Counted from the stretch's first letter, positions 17,274 through 26,238 are shown. The stretch is 64,000 nt of DNA from Pseudomonas alkylphenolica (GCF_016009175.1 NZ_JADUCM010000016.1:59822-123821), one strand, 5' to 3'. Notes: generated by a model not told the origin, from the letters alone. Program-made: numbers and translations.

Positions 17274-18356
17274 TCAGGCGCGTTGCGCCAGCCTGGCTTC
17301 GAGCCCGGCGATATGCGCCTGCAGGCGTTCGCGCTCGCCACGCTCGGTGCTGATGTCTTCAAAGACGCTGATCAGGTGTTCCGGCTCACCGTCCTGACGT
17401 CGCTGCAGCGACGTACGTGCACGCACCCAAATGTAGCTGCCGTTTTTATGCCGCACGCGCTTTTCGACTTCGTAGCGTTCTGTTTCGCCGGCCAGCATGC
17501 GTTGCAGCAACTGCAGGTTTGCCGGCAAGTCGTCAGGGTGGGTGATCTGCTGGAAGGTCATGCCGTAGAGCTCGTCGGCGCGATAGCCGAGCAGTTCGCA
17601 GAGGCTGTTGTTGACCCGCTGCCAGGTGCCGTCCGGGTCGATGTAGGCGAGGGCGCCCCAGGCCAGTTCGAAGATGGCGCGAAAGCGCTCTTCGCTGATG
17701 CGCAGGGCGTGTTCGGCTACCTGGCGTTCGGTGTTGTCCATGCTGATGCCGACCATTTTCACCGAGCGTCCGACGCTGTCGCGCACCACCGTGGCCCGTG
17801 AGGAAATCCAGCGTTGCTCGCCATCGGGGCGGGTGATGCGAAAATCACATTCGCAACCGCTGCCGTCGGCAACGGCCTGGGCGTACATGGCCTGCATGTG
17901 GGCAACGTCTTCGGCGGGCAGGTGCACCCAGAAGTCTTCGTTGCGATGTACCGGCCAGCCGTACACCTGTTCGACGTTTGGTGAGTAGGTGACTTCGTCG
18001 CTGATCAGGTTCCATTCCCAGGTGACGATGCGCGCGCCTTCCTGGGCCAGCTTCATGCGCGTTTCGCTTTCCATGATTTCGGCGGTGTAGCGTCGGCGCA
18101 GATCGGTCATCGGCAGCTCGACCACTTGTGGCTGCTGGATGTTCTGCAGGGCTTCTTCGCCGTAACGCAACCAGATCCAGTTGACCTTGAGAAAGTCCGC
18201 CAGCTTGCGCAGGTTGTCGTAATCGATTTCGCCGCCGCGGGTCCATTTGTGCACGGCCGTGCGCGAGATGCCGAGGGCCGTACCGACGGCTTGCAGGGTC
18301 AGCTTGTGGTGCTCAAGCAGCTCCTTGAGGCGGAAGGCGAAACTGTTTTCCATCAT
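17274..18356 (-). CDS. XRE helix-turn-helix regulator with two PAS domains
   Basis: 360-residue cytosolic protein. Residues about 8-66 form an XRE/Cro-type helix-turn-helix (LQAVGTALGISRTAVHKWTRG); about 100-212 and 222-340 are two PAS/PAC domains (WNLISDEVTYSPNVEQVYGW; FEDISTERG at the end). A short coiled-coil tail ends in LEARLAQRA. There is no kinase, cyclase or other output domain, so the DNA-binding head is the output and the PAS pair the sensor. It lies downstream of and in the same direction as the carnitine genes. It shares a GTTAAC operator motif with them (see 18403, 22233 and 24007), which suggests it controls them; this is inference. Confidence 0.8.
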   Translation of the reverse strand: MMENSFAFRLKELLEHHKLTLQAVGTALGISRTAVHKWTRGGEIDYDNLRKLADFLKVNWIWLRYGEEALQNIQQPQVVELPMTDLRRRYTAEIMESETRMKLAQEGARIVTWEWNLISDEVTYSPNVEQVYGWPVHRNEDFWVHLPAEDVAHMQAMYAQAVADGSGCECDFRITRPDGEQRWISSRATVVRDSVGRSVKMVGISMDNTERQVAEHALRISEERFRAIFELAWGALAYIDPDGTWQRVNNSLCELLGYRADELYGMTFQQITHPDDLPANLQLLQRMLAGETERYEVEKRVRHKNGSYIWVRARTSLQRRQDGEPEHLISVFEDISTERGERERLQAHIAGLEARLAQRA

Positions 18357-18402
18357 GGGCGCAGGGTGTCCTGATCGGGGCCAAGAGCCTGCCAGTATAC
18401 AT

Positions 18403-18424
18403 AACCCGTTAACTTCGGGTTGAC
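18403..18424. promoter_or_regulatory. GTTAAC/GTTGAC element upstream of the XRE-PAS gene
   Basis: About 47-68 bp upstream of the XRE-PAS start lies AACCCG-TTAACTT-CGGGTT, an inverted repeat. It contains GTTAAC (18408) and GTTGAC (18419) 11 bp apart. The same 11-bp spacing of GTTAAC occurs upstream of the BCCT gene. Possible autoregulatory site. Confidence 0.5.
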
Positions 18425-18459
18425 GGTGGACGCAACGCAGGTGAGCGCTTTGCGCTCAA

Positions 18460-18540
18460 TCGCAGGCTGTCGCCAGCGCCTACAGGTTGCTTGTGGGAGC
18501 TGGCGATAGCCTGCGATCTGCCGCGTAGCGGCAGCAAGGC
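18460..18540. repeat. REP-like inverted repeat
   Basis: Near-perfect inverted arms tcgcaggctgtcgccagc (18460-18477) and gctggcgatagcctgcga (18499-18516), followed by the common Pseudomonas repeat tail ctgccgcgtagcggcag. Sits immediately downstream of cntB. Confidence 0.7.
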
Positions 18541-18541
18541 G

Positions 18542-19513
18542 TTACAGGTCGAGGACCAGACGCGCCGAGCGGGCCCGCGAAACACACAGCATCATGCTCT
18601 GCTGCGAGGCCTTTTCTTCGTCGCTCAGGTACTGATCAAAATGTTCGGCTTCGCCTTCCAGAATCGCTGTTTCGCAGGTGCCGCACACGCCTTCGCGGCA
18701 CAGGCACTCGACCTTGGCAGCCTTGGACTTCTCGATGGCCTGAAGAATGGTCATGCCTTCTTCTACCTGCAGTTCGATGCCCGACTGGGCCAGCACCACG
18801 GTAAAGGCCGCGCCGGTGACGGGGGCGGCAGCGAACTGTTCCCAGTGCACACGCTGGTCGGCGATACCGGCTTTGGCGGCAGTGGCGATCACCGCGTCAA
18901 TCAACGGTTTCGGGCCGCAGACGTACAGGTGCGCATCGTCTGCCAAGGACGCGCAGAGCGCAGCCAGGTCGAGTTTGCGGTCCAGGCTGTCGATGTAGAA
19001 ATGGGTGTTGTCGGCATGCGGGCCGCTGGCCAGCTGCGCCTGGAACGCACCGTGCTCCGGGGCGCGGAACGCGTAGTGCAGTTCGTAGTCGGTGGCGCCG
19101 CCTTCGAGCTCGTGCAGTTGTGCCAGGAACGGGGTAATGCCGATACCGCCGGCGATCAGCACGTGGCGACCGGCGCTGGGATCGAGGGCGAAGAGGTTGT
19201 TCGGCGAAGAGATGGTCAACTGCGTACCGACTTCAACCTGCTGGTGCATGAACGCCGAGCCGCCCTTGGACTGCTCTTCCAGGCGCACGCCGATCTGGTA
19301 GCTGCGGGTGTCGCGCGGGTCGCTCATCAGCGAGTAAGCGTTGCTGAACTGGCTGCCGTCGGCGCCCTGCATCTGCACGATGACATGGCTGCCACCGGTG
19401 AAGGCGGGCATGGGTGCACCGTCTTCACGGGCCAGGGTGAAGCGCTTGATCAGCGGCGTGGCCTGTTCCACTTCGGTTACGTGCACGCTGAACATTTCGT
19501 ATTTGTTGGCCAT
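18542..19513 (-). CDS. cntB: Carnitine monooxygenase reductase subunit (CntB/YeaX)
   Basis: 323-residue phthalate-dioxygenase-reductase-type protein. An N-terminal flavin/NAD reductase module (YSLMSDPRDTRSYQIGV near residue 60; GGIGITPFLAQLHELEG near 120; LYVCGPKPLIDAV near 205) is followed by a C-terminal plant-type [2Fe-2S] domain with the Cys cluster CLCREGVCGTCETAIL near 270 and a fourth Cys near 310. It passes electrons from NAD(P)H to the Rieske oxygenase encoded two genes upstream. The pairing with cntA and dmlA matches E. coli yeaX, hence the call. It is last in the catabolic gene row. Confidence 0.85.
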   Translation of the reverse strand: MANKYEMFSVHVTEVEQATPLIKRFTLAREDGAPMPAFTGGSHVIVQMQGADGSQFSNAYSLMSDPRDTRSYQIGVRLEEQSKGGSAFMHQQVEVGTQLTISSPNNLFALDPSAGRHVLIAGGIGITPFLAQLHELEGGATDYELHYAFRAPEHGAFQAQLASGPHADNTHFYIDSLDRKLDLAALCASLADDAHLYVCGPKPLIDAVIATAAKAGIADQRVHWEQFAAAPVTGAAFTVVLAQSGIELQVEEGMTILQAIEKSKAAKVECLCREGVCGTCETAILEGEAEHFDQYLSDEEKASQQSMMLCVSRARSARLVLDL

Positions 19514-19575
19514 GGTTCACCTCGACTGCAGGGGCAACGCGGCAGGCCCTGCCGCGTCCCGTAACCGGTGCTCGC

Positions 19576-21024
19576 TCAGACGGCGAGGCACAGGTATTTG
19601 ATTTCCAGATAATCCTCGATGCCGTACTTGGAGCCTTCACGGCCCAGGCCCGATTGTTTGATGCCACCGAACGGCGCGACCTCGTTGGAGATCAGCCCGG
19701 TGTTGACCCCGACCATGCCGTATTCCAGCTGCTCGGCGACCTTGAACACGCGGGCGATATCGCGGCTGTAGAAGTACGCTGCCAGGCCGTACTGGGTGGC
19801 GTTGGCCAGGGCGATGACTTCGTCGTCGCTGCTAAAACGCACCAGGGCTGCCACCGGGCCGAAGATTTCTTCTTCCAGCAGCTCCATGCCCGGGCCGACG
19901 TTGGCCAGCACGGTGGGCTCGAAGAAGGTTCCGCCCAGGGCGTGGGCCTGTCCGCCCAGCACCAGTTCGGCGCCTTTGCCGACGGCGTCGTCGATCAGGC
20001 TGCGCACCTTGGCCACGGCCTTGTCGGTAATCAGCGGGCCGATTTGCGTGCCTGCCGCAGTGCCATGGCCGACGCCCAGCTGGCGCACGCGTTCGACGAA
20101 GCGTTCGCTGAACTGCGCGTAGACGCTGTCATGGATATAGAAGCGGTTGACGCACACGCAGGTCTGGCCGGCGTTGCGGTATTTGGCAATCAGCGCGCCT
20201 TCGACGGCGGCGTCGATGTCGGCGTCGGCGAAGACAATGAACGGTGCGTTGCCGCCCAGTTCCAGGCTGACTTTCTTGATGGTTTCAGCGCACTGGCCCA
20301 TCAGCAGGCGGCCGACCGGGGTGGAGCCTGTGAAGCTCAGCTTGCGCACGGCAGGGTGGCCGGTGAACTGCGCGCCAATGGCCGGTGCATCACCGGTGAC
20401 CACGCTGAACACGCCGGCCGGTACGCCGGCACGCTCGGCCAGTTCGACCAGGGCGAGGGCACAGAACGGCGTTTCGTTGGCTGGCTTGACCACCATGGTG
20501 CAGCCGGCGGCCAGGGCCGGGGCGACTTTGCGGGTGATCATCGCCGCCGGGAAATTCCACGGGGTGATCGCGGTGCACACGCCGATGCCCTGCTTGATCA
20601 CCAGCAGGCGTTTGTCGTTGGCCGGGCTCGGGATCACGTCGCCATAGACGCGCTTGCCCTCTTCGGCGAACCACTCGACAAAGGAGGCGGCGTAGCGAAT
20701 TTCACCCAGGGCTTCGTGCAGCGGCTTGCCCTGTTCGAAGGTCATCAGCCGGGCCAGGTCCTGCTCGTGTTCGAGCAGCAATTCGAACCAGCGGCGCAGA
20801 ATCTGCGCACGGTCTTTGGCGGTGCGGGCGCGCCAGCCAGCCAGAGCGGCCTCGGCCGCTTCGATGGCACGCTTGGCTTCGGCGCCGCCCATCAGCGGTA
20901 CACTGCCGAGCAACGTGCCATCGGCCGGATCGGTCACCGCCAGGGTGCGACCGTCGTCGGCATCGCACCAGCGCCCGTCGATGTAGGCTTGCTGACGCAG
21001 CAGGGTGTTGTCATTGAGTTGCAT
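19576..21024 (-). CDS. Aldehyde dehydrogenase, probably malic semialdehyde dehydrogenase
   Basis: 482-residue NAD(P)-dependent aldehyde dehydrogenase of the succinate-semialdehyde (GabD) type. Catalytic Glu255 (VSLELGGNAPF) and Cys289 (NAGQTCVCVNR) are visible, along with the cofactor segment PWNFPAAMITRK. The ATG at 21024 has GGAG 8 bases upstream and is preferred over GTG at 21033. Located between cntA and cntB. Carnitine oxygenase releases trimethylamine and malic semialdehyde, so oxidation of the latter to malate is the expected job. E. coli lacks this gene in its yea operon. Substrate is inferred from context. Confidence 0.8.
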   Translation of the reverse strand: MQLNDNTLLRQQAYIDGRWCDADDGRTLAVTDPADGTLLGSVPLMGGAEAKRAIEAAEAALAGWRARTAKDRAQILRRWFELLLEHEQDLARLMTFEQGKPLHEALGEIRYAASFVEWFAEEGKRVYGDVIPSPANDKRLLVIKQGIGVCTAITPWNFPAAMITRKVAPALAAGCTMVVKPANETPFCALALVELAERAGVPAGVFSVVTGDAPAIGAQFTGHPAVRKLSFTGSTPVGRLLMGQCAETIKKVSLELGGNAPFIVFADADIDAAVEGALIAKYRNAGQTCVCVNRFYIHDSVYAQFSERFVERVRQLGVGHGTAAGTQIGPLITDKAVAKVRSLIDDAVGKGAELVLGGQAHALGGTFFEPTVLANVGPGMELLEEEIFGPVAALVRFSSDDEVIALANATQYGLAAYFYSRDIARVFKVAEQLEYGMVGVNTGLISNEVAPFGGIKQSGLGREGSKYGIEDYLEIKYLCLAV

Positions 21025-21075
21025 GCAAGGCACTCCGAAGATCGCCGCAGGCTGGAGGGCCTGCGGCGAGGGCTA

Positions 21076-22197
21076 TCAGTCGTCGAGGTGGGCGACGGCG
21101 ATCAGGTTGTGGAAGTGGGCGATGCCGTGCTCGCTCATGCCGCTGCGCTCACGGTCGGCCATGATCCGGCCCTGGCCACGGTAGCCGCGGGACTTCAGGC
21201 CTTTTTGCACGCTTTCCACCAGGCGCAGGTCTTCCGGACGGAACACTTCGCGGTACCAGTCGATCAGCTTCTGCTGCTCTTCGGTGATGTCCTTGTTGAG
21301 GAAGTAGATGTCGTAGTGCTGCAGGGTGGTTTCGGCATCGACCGGGAACTCGTAGATCACGGTCATGAAGTTCGCTCCTGGCGGCACGTTGAACATGGTG
21401 CACGGCCACGCCCAGAAACCGGCGAAGGACGGGTCTTTCACACTTTCGTCAAACTTGAACGACTGCTCGGAAGGCTTGGCCAGGCCGTATTGCAGGGTCC
21501 AGTTGCCGTGCATGCTGTGGCTGTACTGGCCGACGTCCACCGAGTCGGAGAAACCAGGGTGGGCCGGGGCGCAGTGGTAGCACTCGAGGTAGTTGTCGAC
21601 GATCGACTTCCAGTTGGCCGGGGTGTCGCTGACAAAACGGGCCGCCAGGTGCAGGTCGTCGATCACGCCGCAGGCTTCGCGCATGCGCGTTTGCAGGCCT
21701 GGCAGCTGGTCTTCGACCGAGCCGGCTTCCATGTCCATGTTGATGAAGATGAAGCCTGCGTACTCTTCGACGCGCAGTTGCACCAGCGAGGAGTTCTCTT
21801 TGTCGAAGTTCACCACGTTGTCGCAGTTGCGCGCGTGGGCCAGGTCGCCGTCGAGCTTGAAGGTCCAGGCGTGGTACGGGCAGGTGATAACGTTCTTGGC
21901 CTTGCCGCTGCCGCTGAGCAGCTGGTGGCCGCGGTGCGGGCAGACGTTGTAGAAGGCGCGCAGCACGCTGTCGCGGCCACGTACGACAATGATGCTTTCG
22001 CCGATCACTTCGCGGGTGATGTAGGCGTTGTTTTCTGCCACTTCACTGCGGTGGCCGACACAGATCCAGCTGCGTGCGAAGATCGCTTCTTTCTCGTGCT
22101 CGAACACTGCAGCCTGGGTGTAGAAGCTGGCAGGGATGGTGAAGGCCTCTTCGGCGTTGGCGCAGAAATCGGCGGGCAGGCGTTTGAAGTCATTCAT
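21076..22197 (-). CDS. cntA: Rieske oxygenase, carnitine monooxygenase large subunit (CntA/YeaW)
   Basis: 373-residue Rieske non-heme iron oxygenase. Rieske ligands are Cys86, His88, Cys106 and His109 (CPHRGH, then CPYHAW). The mononuclear iron site has His208 and His213 in YLECYHCAPAH. The bridging acid between the two metal sites is Glu205, where most ring-hydroxylating oxygenases have Asp; Glu at this position is known for CntA and related quaternary-amine oxygenases. The predicted reaction is C-N cleavage of L-carnitine to trimethylamine and malic semialdehyde using electrons from CntB. Glycine betaine- or stachydrine-type substrates are the alternatives, but dmlA/dmlR nearby favour carnitine. 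Confidence 0.85.
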   Translation of the reverse strand: MNDFKRLPADFCANAEEAFTIPASFYTQAAVFEHEKEAIFARSWICVGHRSEVAENNAYITREVIGESIIVVRGRDSVLRAFYNVCPHRGHQLLSGSGKAKNVITCPYHAWTFKLDGDLAHARNCDNVVNFDKENSSLVQLRVEEYAGFIFINMDMEAGSVEDQLPGLQTRMREACGVIDDLHLAARFVSDTPANWKSIVDNYLECYHCAPAHPGFSDSVDVGQYSHSMHGNWTLQYGLAKPSEQSFKFDESVKDPSFAGFWAWPCTMFNVPPGANFMTVIYEFPVDAETTLQHYDIYFLNKDITEEQQKLIDWYREVFRPEDLRLVESVQKGLKSRGYRGQGRIMADRERSGMSEHGIAHFHNLIAVAHLDD

Positions 22198-22232
22198 GAT
22201 CGGGTCTCACAAGCTCGGTTTTTTAGTTGTCA

Positions 22233-22256
22233 GTTAACGCGTATCTATCAGTTAAC
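22233..22256. promoter_or_regulatory. Two GTTAAC hexamers upstream of cntA
   Basis: GTTAAC at 22233-22238 and 22251-22256, 18 bp apart and 36-59 bp upstream of the cntA start, in the 126-bp gap before the BCCT gene end. The identical 18-bp spacing recurs upstream of the BCCT gene. Confidence 0.55.
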
Positions 22257-22323
22257 AGGTCGGGCAAAAAAAGGTCCTGGCGCCTGCCCTTGCAGGACGC
22301 ACAGGACTAACGAGGGTTTCGTT

Positions 22324-23928
22324 CTATTGAGCCGTAACCGGGGCAGGGGCTTCGTTCACGGCCTTGGGTTCTTCCCCGGCCATGCGCGCTGCCTCTTCTT
22401 CAATACGGTAGGCCGGCATCTGGCCGTAGTCTTCGAACATCCATTTGAAGAAGCCGTAGATCTTCACCAGCAGGATCACCATGAACGGGATCGCGGTCAG
22501 CACCACGGCGGTTTTCATGGTCGACAGCGATGCCTTGGCAAACAGCATGGCCAGCGGCACCAGGGTCAGCACCACACACCAGAACAGGCGGTGGGTTGGC
22601 GTCGGGTCGTCGCCTTCACGCAGGTTGCGGGTGCTGGTGGCTGCTACGGCGTAAGCCGCGGCGTCCATGTGCGAGGCACAGAAGATCGCCATGATGAACA
22701 GGTACACGCCGAGGAACACCTGGCCCCATGGCAGTGCCAGCAGCAGGTGGGTCACCGCTGATTCACCGCCTTGTTCGCTGAGCATTTTCGGCACGTCCAC
22801 GGCACCGGTAATGAACTGGTGCATGCTGTAGCTTTCCAGTGCGCCGAAGAAGAACCAGCAACCGAAGCTACCGCCCAGCAGCAGGGCCAGGACCACTTCC
22901 TTGATCTGGCGGCCACGCGAAACGCGGGTCACGAACATTGCCACGCCAGGTGCGTAAGACACCCACCACAGCCAGTAGAACACCGTCCAGTTGCGGGTGA
23001 AGGCACCGTCGCCCCCCGGGTCGGTGAACAGGCTCATGTGCACGTAGTTCTGGATCATCAGGCCAATCGAGTTGGCGGTGTTGTTGATCGTGAACTGGGT
23101 CGGGCCGACCAGCAGCACCACGCCGGCAAACACCAGTGCGCCGATGCAGACCATCTTGCTCAGGCGCTGCAGGCCACCGTCGATACCGATGTAGGAGCTG
23201 AGCGAGAACATGATCGCCACGGCGCCAATCACCATCAGTTGCACGGTGAAGGTGTCGGGGGTGCCGGTCAGGTCATGCAGGCCGCGGGTCAGGGTCGAGG
23301 CGGTGAGGGCGAGGGAAACGGTCAGGGCGCCCATCATGGTCAGCAGGAAGATCAGGTCGACAGTACGACCGACCGGGCCGGTGGCTTTGAAACCGGTGAC
23401 GGCTTCAACGATCGAGGCCAGGTTCAGGCCGCTCTTCTTGCGCACGTGGAAGTGGTAGGCCATGGCCAGGGAGGCCAGGGCGTAGATCGACCAGGCGCTC
23501 ACACCCCAGTGGAAGAACGAGTAGCTGATGCTGTACTCGAGGGCTTTAGGGGTGGCGGCGGCGATGTTCAGGCCAGGCGTCTGGTAGTAGTAGGCCCACT
23601 CCATGACGCCCCAGTAGAGGGTCGAGGAGCCCATACCGGCACAGATAAACATGAACACCCAAGTCGCTGTCGCGTACTCGGGTTTGCCACTGCCCAGGCG
23701 GATATTGCCGTATTTGCTGAAGGCCAGGTACAGCACGGCCAGCGAGCTACCGAACACCAATACCTGGACACTGGTACCGAAGGTGCGGGTGGACAGCTCG
23801 AACAACTGGTTGGCGGCGCTTTCAGCTTCGCTAGGGAAGGCTGCAAGGCCAATGACGGTGAGTAGCACGGCAATCAAACTCACAGTAATCAGGAACACAT
23901 CAATCTTTTTATTTTTGTGCGACATCAT
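22324..23928 (-). CDS. BCCT-family transporter, probably carnitine uptake
   Basis: 534-residue betaine/carnitine/choline transporter with about 12 membrane segments. The family signature is present as [18 protein letters not shown] near residue 100, and the Trp-rich TM8 motif as [27 protein letters not shown] near 325, holding the aromatic substrate box. A charged tail ([15 protein letters not shown]) follows the last segment. Placed between dmlA and cntA, as yeaV is in E. coli. Carnitine or a related betaine is the likely substrate by context. Whether it is a Na+ symporter or a CaiT-like exchanger cannot be decided here. Confidence 0.85.
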   Translation of the reverse strand: MMSHKNKKIDVFLITVSLIAVLLTVIGLAAFPSEAESAANQLFELSTRTFGTSVQVLVFGSSLAVLYLAFSKYGNIRLGSGKPEYATATWVFMFICAGMGSSTLYWGVMEWAYYYQTPGLNIAAATPKALEYSISYSFFHWGVSAWSIYALASLAMAYHFHVRKKSGLNLASIVEAVTGFKATGPVGRTVDLIFLLTMMGALTVSLALTASTLTRGLHDLTGTPDTFTVQLMVIGAVAIMFSLSSYIGIDGGLQRLSKMVCIGALVFAGVVLLVGPTQFTINNTANSIGLMIQNYVHMSLFTDPGGDGAFTRNWTVFYWLWWVSYAPGVAMFVTRVSRGRQIKEVVLALLLGGSFGCWFFFGALESYSMHQFITGAVDVPKMLSEQGGESAVTHLLLALPWGQVFLGVYLFIMAIFCASHMDAAAYAVAATSTRNLREGDDPTPTHRLFWCVVLTLVPLAMLFAKASLSTMKTAVVLTAIPFMVILLVKIYGFFKWMFEDYGQMPAYRIEEEAARMAGEEPKAVNEAPAPVTAQ

Positions 23929-24006
23929 CGTCTCCTGGACGTTGGCGTACTTATCTATACCCGGCAGGCATTCCGGGGTGTTGCGGTGCTGCTCCTTCCT
24001 TGGGTT

Positions 24007-24041
24007 GTTAACTAAGGGTTAACGTGAATCTTTGGGTTAAC
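24007..24041. promoter_or_regulatory. Three phased GTTAAC hexamers upstream of the BCCT gene
   Basis: GTTAAC at 24007-24012, 24018-24023 and 24036-24041 (spacings 11 and 18 bp), 79-113 bp upstream of the BCCT start. A six-base A+T-rich palindrome repeated three times in 35 bp is very unlikely by chance in this G+C-rich genome, and the spacings match those before cntA (18) and the XRE-PAS gene (11). Confidence 0.6.
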
Positions 24042-24076
24042 AGATTTTGCATTCAATCCACGCCGCTCGCAAGAGG

Positions 24077-24117
24077 GTGGGGCCACTTTGTCAGACAATT
24101 CTGACAATTGGCCCCAC
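24077..24117 (-). terminator. Strong two-tier hairpin after dmlA
   Basis: GTGGGGCCA/TGGCCCCAC outer stem and TGTCAGA/TCTGACA inner stem around a CAAT loop, ending 4 bp from the dmlA stop codon. There is no U-run on the minus strand, so it may work as an RNA-stabilising or partial termination structure separating dmlA from the BCCT-cntA transcript. Confidence 0.65.
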
Positions 24118-24121
24118 TCAA

Positions 24122-25213
24122 TCAGCCTTCGATCAACGCGGTGATCGCCTGGCCGACCTGCTGGGTCGACTGCTGGCCGCCCATGTCGCGGGTGGTCTGG
24201 CCGGCTGCGATGACCTGTTCGATGGCCTTGAGGATGTCATCGTGGGCGGCGCGGTAGCGCGGGTCGGCACCGTCGTTGCCGAGGAAGTCGAGCATCAGGG
24301 CGCCGGACCAGATCATCGCGATCGGGTTGGCGATGTTTTTGCCGAAGATGTCCGGGGCCGAACCGTGTACCGGTTCGAACAGCGACGGGAACTTGCGCTC
24401 GGGGTTGAGGTTGGCCGACGGCGCGATGCCGATGGTGCCGGCGCAGGCCGGGCCGAGGTCGGAAAGGATGTCGCCGAACAGGTTCGAGGCCACCACCACG
24501 TCAAAGCGATCGGGCTGCAGCACGAAGCGGGCGCAGAGGATATCAATGTGCTGCTTGTCCCAGCTGATTTCCGGATAATTGGCAGCCATGGCGGCAGTGC
24601 GCTCGTCCCAGTAAGGCATGCTCACGGCCATGCCGTTGGACTTGGTCGCCGAAGTCACGTGTTTGCGCTCGCGGGTCTGGGCCACGTCGAAGGCGTACTT
24701 GAGGATGCGGTCAACACCACGGCGGGTGAACACCGACTCCTGCAGGACGAACTCGTTCTCGGTGCCTTCGAACATGCGACCGCCCAGGGAGGAGTATTCG
24801 CCCTCGGTGTTTTCGCGGATCACCACGAAGTCGATATCGCCCGGCTCGCGACCGGCCAGCGGGCACGGTACGCCAGGGAACAGGCGCACCGGACGGATGT
24901 TCACGTACTGGTCGAAGTCGCGGCGGAACTTGAGCAGCGAGCCCCACAGCGAGATGTGGTCCGGCACCTTGTCTGGCCAGCCGACCGCACCGAAGTACAG
25001 GGCGTCAAAATCCTTGAGCTGTTCGAACCAGTCGTCCGGCATCATCTTGCCGTGGGCCAGGTAGTAGTCGCAGCTTGCCCACTCGAAGAATTCGAAGCTG
25101 ATGTCCAGGCCGTGTTTGCGCGCCGCCGCTTCGACGACGCGGATACCTTCGGGGAGAACTTCGATGCCGATGCCGTCACCCGGGATGGCGGCGATTTTGA
25201 AAGTCTTGCTCAT
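24122..25213 (-). CDS. dmlA: D-malate dehydrogenase (decarboxylating), DmlA/TtuC family
   Basis: 363-residue member of the isocitrate/isopropylmalate dehydrogenase family, close in length to E. coli DmlA. Visible features are the start IAAIPGDGIGIEVLPEG, substrate-Arg region LKFRRDFDQYVNIRPVRLFPG, VIRENTEGEYSSLGG, the catalytic Lys in SATKSNGM, metal-binding Asp residues in VASNLFGDILSDLG, and the NAD loop EPVHGSAPDIFGKNIANP. It converts D-malate to pyruvate and CO2, which fits the end product of carnitine-derived malic semialdehyde. Start set at 25213 by family alignment; the ribosome-binding site is weak and an ATG at 25252 is also open. Confidence 0.88.
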   Translation of the reverse strand: MSKTFKIAAIPGDGIGIEVLPEGIRVVEAAARKHGLDISFEFFEWASCDYYLAHGKMMPDDWFEQLKDFDALYFGAVGWPDKVPDHISLWGSLLKFRRDFDQYVNIRPVRLFPGVPCPLAGREPGDIDFVVIRENTEGEYSSLGGRMFEGTENEFVLQESVFTRRGVDRILKYAFDVAQTRERKHVTSATKSNGMAVSMPYWDERTAAMAANYPEISWDKQHIDILCARFVLQPDRFDVVVASNLFGDILSDLGPACAGTIGIAPSANLNPERKFPSLFEPVHGSAPDIFGKNIANPIAMIWSGALMLDFLGNDGADPRYRAAHDDILKAIEQVIAAGQTTRDMGGQQSTQQVGQAITALIEG

Positions 25214-25311
25214 GGGGGCGCACTCGTTGTCTAGGGAACAGATGCTGGCCATGCTATAAGGGCTTTATTCAGAGATAATCTCGCCATTCATAGATTCTTA
25301 GTGCACGAAAC

Positions 25312-26229
25312 GTGAATAATCTTCCGAGCCTCGACGACCTCAACATCTTTCTCCAGGTGGCCAAGCGCGCCAGTTTCGCGGCAGTGGCCGACGAACTGGG
25401 CATGTCTGCCGCATTCATCAGCAAGCGCATCCGCGTACTGGAGCAGACCCTGGAGGTGCGCCTGCTGCACCGCACCACCCGACGGGTGACAGTGAGCGAG
25501 GAGGGTGAGCGGGTTTACCAATGGGCCCAGCAGATTTTCGACGCGGTGCAGCGCATGGGCGATGACATCAGCGCCCAGCACCGCGAACCGACCGGGCAAC
25601 TGCGCATCGCCAGCAGCCTGGGCCTGGGGCGGCGCTTCGTTGCCCCGGCATTGTCGGAGCTGGCCGAGCGTTATCCGCGCCTGGACATCAGGCTGGATGT
25701 GCATGACAGGCTGGTGGATCTGATCGAAGAGGGCGTCGATCTCGACATTCGCGTGGGCAACGCCATTGCGCCCAACCTGATCGCCAAGCCCCTGGCTAAA
25801 AACCGCCGGGTACTGTGCGCCGCACCGGCGTACCTGGCGCGACGTGGCACGCCGAAAGCGCTGGCCGAGCTGGCCAGCCACGATTGCCTGGTGATCAAGG
25901 AGCGTGACCATCCGTTCGGCATCTGGGAGCTGGAGGGCCCCCAAGGCGCAGAAAGCGTGCGGGTGACCGGCAACCTGTCGAGCAACCATGGCGAAGTAGC
26001 GCACCACTGGTGCCTGGATGGGCGGGGAATTTTGCTGCGCTCCTGGTGGGATGTGCACGACAGCCTGGCGGAGGGGCGACTGGTCCAGGTATTGGGCGAT
26101 TACCATCAGCCCGCGGACATCTGGGCGGTGTACACCTCGCCCCTGGCCAGTTCAGCCAAGGTGCGGGTGGCGGTGGAGTTCTTCCGGCAATACTTTGCCG
26201 AGCGTTACAGCATGCCGGCCCTTGGCTGA
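25312..26229 (+). CDS. dmlR: LysR-type regulator, DmlR-like
   Basis: 305-residue LysR-family activator starting at GTG 25312. The winged helix-turn-helix (residues about 8-66, FAAVADELGMSAAFISKRIRVLE) is followed by a periplasmic-binding-like effector domain. It is divergent from dmlA with a 98-bp gap, the classic LysR layout, and the same arrangement as E. coli dmlR-dmlA (yeaT-yeaU). No clean T-N11-A palindrome stands out in the gap. Ends 9 bp from the convergent topB. Confidence 0.85.
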   Translation: MNNLPSLDDLNIFLQVAKRASFAAVADELGMSAAFISKRIRVLEQTLEVRLLHRTTRRVTVSEEGERVYQWAQQIFDAVQRMGDDISAQHREPTGQLRIASSLGLGRRFVAPALSELAERYPRLDIRLDVHDRLVDLIEEGVDLDIRVGNAIAPNLIAKPLAKNRRVLCAAPAYLARRGTPKALAELASHDCLVIKERDHPFGIWELEGPQGAESVRVTGNLSSNHGEVAHHWCLDGRGILLRSWWDVHDSLAEGRLVQVLGDYHQPADIWAVYTSPLASSAKVRVAVEFFRQYFAERYSMPALG

Positions 26230-26238
26230 CCCCAGGGC

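Noticed and set aside
19654..22761. Plus-strand open frame of 1035 codons opposite the carnitine genes
   Set aside because: Antisense shadow of aldehyde dehydrogenase, cntA and BCCT, all of which have intact catalytic motifs on the minus strand.
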